Origin: Phoronis ovalis
Lineage: Eukaryota > Phoronida > Phoronidae
DNA length: 10,315 nt
Assembly: GCA_028565635.1 (NCBI GenBank)
Contig: JAOXYB010065190.1
Span: forward strand, 1-10,315
Direction: 5' to 3'
The position numbers were made by a program, and so were the translations under genes. This document shows, in pieces, positions 6,548 through 10,315 of the stretch. A model generated the notes under the pieces. It searched no databases and had not been told where the DNA came from. It worked only from the letters and a program-made list of their open reading frames with translations. The number at the start of each line of letters is the position of its first letter. Positions within the stretch are counted from its first letter, which is position 1.

Positions 6548-7966
6548 CTATTCTAAATCGCTTAGGTTTTCTAAAATAACTTTAAGTTTATTATCCACGC
6601 TATCGTCCACCTTACATAATTCACGAGCAGCATCAGAGTCGATCAGTCGGATAAGTTTAATAACGTTTTCTCTCAGTGTGGTTAATGTTTGCATCTTAAC
6701 CGTATTTTCATTGTTCTCTGCAACGTCTGATATCTTTCTTTTCAACTGTTCGGGTTTGTTACCAACATCAGGATTTCTACCGTTCTTTATTTCACCGCGT
6801 CTTATCGCCACGCTTTCTTTTAATGTTTCCACGAGTTCAAATATTTTCTTGTCTTTGTCTGCAATATCGTCTTGCAACTGCAAAACTAAATTCTTCTGTT
6901 CTTGGAGATCTGCTTCTTTCTTCTGACAAGCGGAGCACTCAGGAACAAGCTCTGGATTGTTAAGCTTGTACTCTTGGCTAAATTTATTCAAATCGTACAC
7001 TTCCTCGTCAACGCACGATTTATCTGTAACAGTCGCAATTGACGACTGAGACAAATCTTGCCCATTATTTGAGAAACTACCTCGCTTACGATCGTGCAAG
7101 TTGCTTCGATTTGGAGAAAGATCCAAGACTACTGGCGTTTCTAAACTGGTGCAATAGCTAGGTGGACGCACGACAGTACCCGAATTCATAGGCGACATGC
7201 CAACATTTAAAATTCCAGCATTTTTTACATTCACTTGTCCGACAACATGTGTTCCTGATTGCCCCACAAACACAGGAATGGGATTCATCCCTGTCTTCAC
7301 AAAATTGGCATTACTCCGATAAACTGGTTTAGTTCCCGGTGCTGCAGCGGTTATATGAGTAATTTTTTGAACTCCCGAACCTGTAACTGCCGAGGAAACA
7401 AAAGCCACATTCTGTTGTCCAACGCTTGTGAAAGTTATTGCTTCTGGTACAATATTACGAACTCCTGTTACAGGAACTGCAACGGAAACATGTTTGCTTC
7501 CTTGGACACCAGAGGTCATATTGGATCCACAAGCCTGTGCTGGGATTACTGGTCTAAGTGTGACGGTGTTTCCCAGTGGTTTTTGTACAACCGTAAATGG
7601 TATCATAGTAGGTTGTTGCACACGTGATCCTGATTGGTGTATGTTTGGGACTGCACCACTCGTTACGGTGACTACCGGCCCTTGCTTGTTTAGTGTAGGG
7701 ACAGCTTGCAAAGAACAGGTAGCTAACAATTCTAACGGATTACGACCTTGACCTTGGAGCTGCTGTGGAGTGCTTCTTGTTACAGGAATGGTCTTCTCTG
7801 ATTGGAATGTGTTGTTTGGTTGAACATTGTTATCAGATGAAACTGTTACCGATATTTCCTTTGGTGGAGTGGATGCTGTCGTAGTGCCATCTGGTGAGCC
7901 ATTCTGAAAAGGATCTTCACCTCTGCACATTTTGACAAAGATGTCTTCTAGTTCCCTGATTTTTTT
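6548..7966 (-). CDS. Zinc-finger gene 3' exon: Thr/Val/Gln-rich region and coiled coil
   Basis: Opens KKIRELEDIFVKMCRGEDPF after the acceptor TTTTTTTTACAG (AG at 7967-7968) and runs 472 codons to TAG at 6548-6550. The N-terminal part is a helix-like KKIRELEDIFVKM. The middle is low-complexity with many VT, TG and PV words, as in glutamine/threonine-rich activation domains. ETPVVLDLSPN resembles a SUMO-interaction motif. CSACQKKEADLQEQKNLVLQ begins a heptad-like coiled coil, followed by a basic patch (LKRKISD). The stop codon overlaps a donor-like ATAG|GTAACG, so a further 3' exon by splicing inside the stop is conceivable but not needed. Reading frames on the plus strand at 6486-6926, 7259-7627 and 7428-7751 are antisense shadows. 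Confidence 0.85.
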   Translation of the reverse strand, partial: KKIRELEDIFVKMCRGEDPFQNGSPDGTTTASTPPKEISVTVSSDNNVQPNNTFQSEKTIPVTRSTPQQLQGQGRNPLELLATCSLQAVPTLNKQGPVVTVTSGAVPNIHQSGSRVQQPTMIPFTVVQKPLGNTVTLRPVIPAQACGSNMTSGVQGSKHVSVAVPVTGVRNIVPEAITFTSVGQQNVAFVSSAVTGSGVQKITHITAAAPGTKPVYRSNANFVKTGMNPIPVFVGQSGTHVVGQVNVKNAGILNVGMSPMNSGTVVRPPSYCTSLETPVVLDLSPNRSNLHDRKRGSFSNNGQDLSQSSIATVTDKSCVDEEVYDLNKFSQEYKLNNPELVPECSACQKKEADLQEQKNLVLQLQDDIADKDKKIFELVETLKESVAIRRGEIKNGRNPDVGNKPEQLKRKISDVAENNENTVKMQTLTTLRENVIKLIRLIDSDAARELCKVDDSVDNKLKVILENLSDLE

Positions 7967-9736
7967 CTGTAAAAAAAATATTATTGAATCACTGGCAGAA
8001 AACCACACTTTTTGAAAAGACGTCTAGGAAACCATTTTAATACTTAATATAAAAGACAGATTTTGAACACAAAGATAAAGTATTTAAGTGTGCTGTAGGT
8101 TTAGAAAAACTTGTTAGGAGAAAGTCATTAAAAAAATTACATATTGCCTCCACATGGTTATTACAAATTCACAGCATTTTAAGAATAAATTGTGCAACAC
8201 TTTGTCTGCATTTAACCCAACAAAGTGAAGAATGACTTTTCCCGAGGCACATATTACATTAGAAAATTGAAGTCTGATCATTGCCTCAGTGATCAATGCC
8301 TCAGTGATCAATGCCTCAGTGATCATTGCCTCAGTGATCATTGCCTCAGTGATCATTACCTCAGTCTGATCATTGCCTCAGTCTGATCATTGCCTCAGTC
8401 TGATCATTGCCTCAGTCTGATCATTGCCTCAGTGATCATTGCCTCAGTCTGATCATTGCCTCAGTGATCATTGCCTCAGTGATCATTGCCTCAGTGAACA
8501 TTGCCTCAGTGATCATTGCCTCAGTGATCATTGCCTCAGTCTGATCATTGCCTCAGTGAACAACATTGCCTCAGTGATCATTGCCTCAGTGATCATTGCC
8601 TCAGTCTGATCATTGCCTCAGTGATCATTGCCTCAGTGAACATTGCCTCAGTAAACATTGCCTCAGTGATCATTGCCTCAGTGATCATTGCCTCAGTGAT
8701 CATTGCCTCAGTGAACATTGCCTCAGTGATCATTGCCTCAGTGATCATTGCCTCAGTCTGATCATTGCCTCAGTGACCAATGAAACATAGGAAAAGTACG
8801 GGCTAATTTATCTGACTGGAGACTATATCTGGTTTGACCGAGTCATGAGCAAGATTTAAAACATTAAGAATGCCATATGTTCATTTCAGACATAAAATAA
8901 AACCATTAGCAAAAGTGGTTGCTGTAATGTGTTACTACCTTTGCATCTGGATCAGCTTCTGCTTTCTTTCTTATTGCCAGGCGACACTTTCGTGACAATG
9001 GTTGTTGGTTATTGAATAGGTCTGATTTCTTATTTTCACGTAAATCTTTAATAAGCATCTCAAACGCTTCAACACTATCTAGGGGATGATACCTTCGGAA
9101 ATGAACGCGTAAATTACCATTCTGTATGAATTCCTTCTCACAGACAAGGCACGTGAATGGCTTTTCCCCAGTATGCGTTTTCATGTGGCATTCCATGGTA
9201 CATTTGCGTACAAAACGTTTCTCACAAAATGAACACTTGAATGGTTTTTGACCCGTGTGGAGTTGTAAATGCGTCCAGAGATTCCCGGACTGATTAAATG
9301 TTTTTTCACAGTGTGGACACGGGTATGGCCGCTCGCCGGTGTGAATCTTCATGTGATCCTTCAAGACAACTAATAATGTAAAGGTCTTGTGACATATTTC
9401 ACATTCAAATCTTCGGCCGTCAGGGGAATGCTTGTTTTTCGTATGAATACGCAGTGAGCCTTTACGTAAAAAAGGTTTCAGACAAATGTTACAGTTATGT
9501 AGCCATTTACCATGAGTTAACATGTGAGTCTCTAAACGACTTCTTAAATTAAATTTGACGTCGCACACAGGACAAATAAACGATTTGGAATCTTGCTGAA
9601 TTTCATTTTCTGCTTCCATGATGTGTTCTGCTAAATCATCTGCATCAGCATATTTGTCCATGTCCACCTCCATATCTGCAACATCTGATGAGTCTGTGCT
9701 TGTAACATCGGATATTTTCTCATTTTTTGAAGCCAT
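6548..9736 (-). CDS. Six-finger C2H2 zinc-finger protein with C-terminal coiled coil, 738 aa
   Basis: Two coding exons (9736-8939 and 7966-6548) are joined in phase 0 across a 972-bp GT-AG intron, giving 266 + 472 residues. The protein has an acidic Ser/Asp-rich N-terminus (1-50) and six C2H2 fingers: residues 55-75, 82-103, 112-132, 140-160, 168-188 and 196-217. Canonical linkers TGERPY, TGQKPF and TGEKPF separate fingers 3-6. A basic segment (about 235-262) follows. Then comes a long region rich in Thr, Val, Ser, Pro and Gln (about 290-540), a SUMO-interaction-like motif PVVLDLS (544-550), a Cys pair (610, 613), a predicted coiled coil (615-658) and a helical Leu/Ile-rich tail. This architecture fits a sequence-specific nuclear regulator that oligomerises or binds a partner through the coiled coil. 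I cannot assign an ortholog. That the two exons form one gene is inferred from matching phase, orientation and splice signals. Confidence 0.82.
8273..8773. repeat. 501-bp minisatellite of 32 units of 15/17/18 bp in the zinc-finger gene intron
   Basis: Units end CATTGCCTCAG. I count 22 of 15 bp (TGATCATTGCCTCAG and variants starting TGAAC or TAAAC), nine of 17 bp with an extra TC in front, and one of 18 bp (TGAACAACATTGCCTCAG). These sum exactly to 501. The long units are at ordinal positions 1, 7-10, 12, 18, 22 and 32. Most units hold the palindrome TGATCA. The array lies 165 bp from the donor (8938) and about 300 bp from the acceptor (7967). Since 15 and 18 are multiples of three, repeat-derived reading frames appear on both strands (8114-8356, 8531-8790); these are not genes. 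Confidence 0.96.
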
Positions 9737-9755
9737 AATTATCAAAATCTTTGTT
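8939..9755 (-). CDS. Zinc-finger gene exon with start codon and all six fingers
   Basis: The chosen start is ATG at 9736 (MASKNEKISD), in good context (A at -3, G at +4). An acceptor CATTTTTCAG ends at 9756, so 9755-9737 would be the end of a 5' UTR. The frame stays open upstream to an ATG at 9892. That extension (hydrophobic, no homology, crossing the acceptor) is rejected as intronic. The donor GCAAAG|GTAGTA starts the intron at 8938; the frame would otherwise end 10 codons later. Fingers 1, 3, 4 and 5 have the C-x2-C-x12-H-x3-H pattern; fingers 2 and 6 have H-x4-H. Confidence 0.88.
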
Positions 9756-10147
9756 CTGAAAAATGAAGTAGATATTATCATATCATTTATCCTTAAGGCT
9801 GCTCCGCTTTCAATTACACGGAAAAGTGGAAAGACATTTATAGAAACTCCTTGTAATATATCAAGGATATATGGACTACATTTTCGCACCAATGTATCCT
9901 TGTTACACCTTCTTTCCCACCCCTATAAAACTCACAAACCGAGAGGCTTCCAATTCCTAAATTAATGACTCACTGCTCCTGTATTCTTAACATATCTATA
10001 TGTAATGTTAAATAACGGAAGATATAATTTCCTTTTTTCGAATGATGCCAATTTTATTTTAAATTCCAAGAACTTAATTAATTCATGAATTCCATTACAT
10101 GTTTGTGGTGCTTTTATACACTTTGTATAGCATATGGAATACACACA
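9756..10147. other. Upstream flank of the zinc-finger gene (5' intron, possible first exon)
   Basis: Because 9755 follows an acceptor, an upstream non-coding exon is expected on the minus strand. One candidate donor is CGGTTT|GTGAGTTTT with the intron starting at 9935, but nothing else supports it and the first exon may be outside the window. No clear promoter is visible. The rest is AT-rich with no coding signal. Confidence 0.35.
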
Positions 10148-10165
10148 ATATATATATATATATAA
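10148..10165. repeat. (TA)n microsatellite
   Basis: A perfect run of about nine TA dinucleotides. Confidence 0.9.
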
Positions 10166-10215
10166 TGTCAAATAAAATAACAAAACTTGCTGTTTTTGAC
10201 TTTCACAACAATAAT

Positions 10216-10315
10216 ACATAATTATACATATACATATACACACACACATACACATACACACATACACACATACACATACACACATACATACATACATACA
10301 TGTACATACATATAT
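10216..10315. repeat. Compound CA / TACA microsatellite reaching the window edge
   Basis: Irregular mixtures of TACATA, CACACA and ACATACACA grade into TACATACATACA near the right edge. The open frame on the minus strand across it, rich in Cys, Val and Met, is a product of the repeat. Confidence 0.93.

Noticed and set aside
8273-8773. CRISPR-like spacing of short repeats
   Set aside because: The units are head-to-tail with no unique spacers, and the context is an animal intron.
8531-8790. Plus-strand frames made of repeating SVIIA or SDHCL units
   Set aside because: Produced by the 15/17/18-bp array; the 17-bp units shift the frame and there is no flanking coding sequence.
9737-9892. N-terminal extension of the zinc-finger protein from an ATG at 9892
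   Set aside because: It crosses a good acceptor (CATTTTTCAG at 9756), has no family-like sequence, and the ATG at 9736 has the better context.
9962-10297. Minus-strand frame rich in Cys, Val and Met
   Set aside because: It is largely a translation of the CA/TACA microsatellite and AT-rich flank.

Overview
The window looks like nuclear DNA of an invertebrate animal. It is AT-rich, has small exons with GT-AG introns of about 0.35 to 1.2 kb, 5' untranslated regions, and an unusually high load of minisatellites. The CACUL1-type gene and the general style suggest a lophotrochozoan, perhaps a mollusc. That taxon guess is weak and rests on no marker gene. There is no sign of bacterial, viral or organellar coding sequence.

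Two protein genes lie on the minus strand, one behind the other. The upstream gene (CDS 9736 to 6548, two coding exons in matching phase) encodes a predicted 738-residue protein with an acidic N-terminus, six C2H2 zinc fingers, a long Thr/Val/Ser/Gln-rich region, a SUMO-interaction-like motif and a C-terminal coiled coil. It is probably a nuclear transcription regulator, but I cannot name an ortholog. The downstream gene (from 4791, running off the left edge) was rebuilt from seven short exons whose phases all agree. It encodes a cullin-repeat protein that I recognise as CACUL1, the CDK2-associated cullin-domain protein. No single reading frame shows it, because its exons are only 90 to 142 bases long.

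Layout, left to right: CACUL1 exons 7, 6, 5, 4, 3, 2 and 1 (186-4791); a small promoter-like patch with an ETS site (about 4860-4920); about 1.7 kb of AT-rich spacer and possible 3' UTR with two tandem-repeat blocks (5582-5714 and about 5727-6030); zinc-finger gene exon 3 (6548-7966); an intron carrying a 501-bp, 32-unit minisatellite (8273-8773); zinc-finger gene exon 2 with the start codon (8939-9755); and upstream flank ending in TA and CA/TACA microsatellites.

The most unusual feature is in CACUL1. At four of its seven 5' splice sites (exons 2, 3, 6 and 7) a tandem repeat straddles the exon-intron junction, so the donor site itself is copied: 2 x about 104 bp, 4 x 32 bp, 3 x 23 bp and 5 x 44 bp. 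The four units are unrelated in sequence and length. In each case only the copy next to the exon can give an open reading frame, and use of any other copy brings in a premature stop. This could be an unrecognised mutational bias at splice donors or a splicing/NMD regulatory arrangement. A second item of interest is a hairpin-rich segment with inverted ends in CACUL1 intron 1 (4320-4637), which resembles a non-autonomous transposon.
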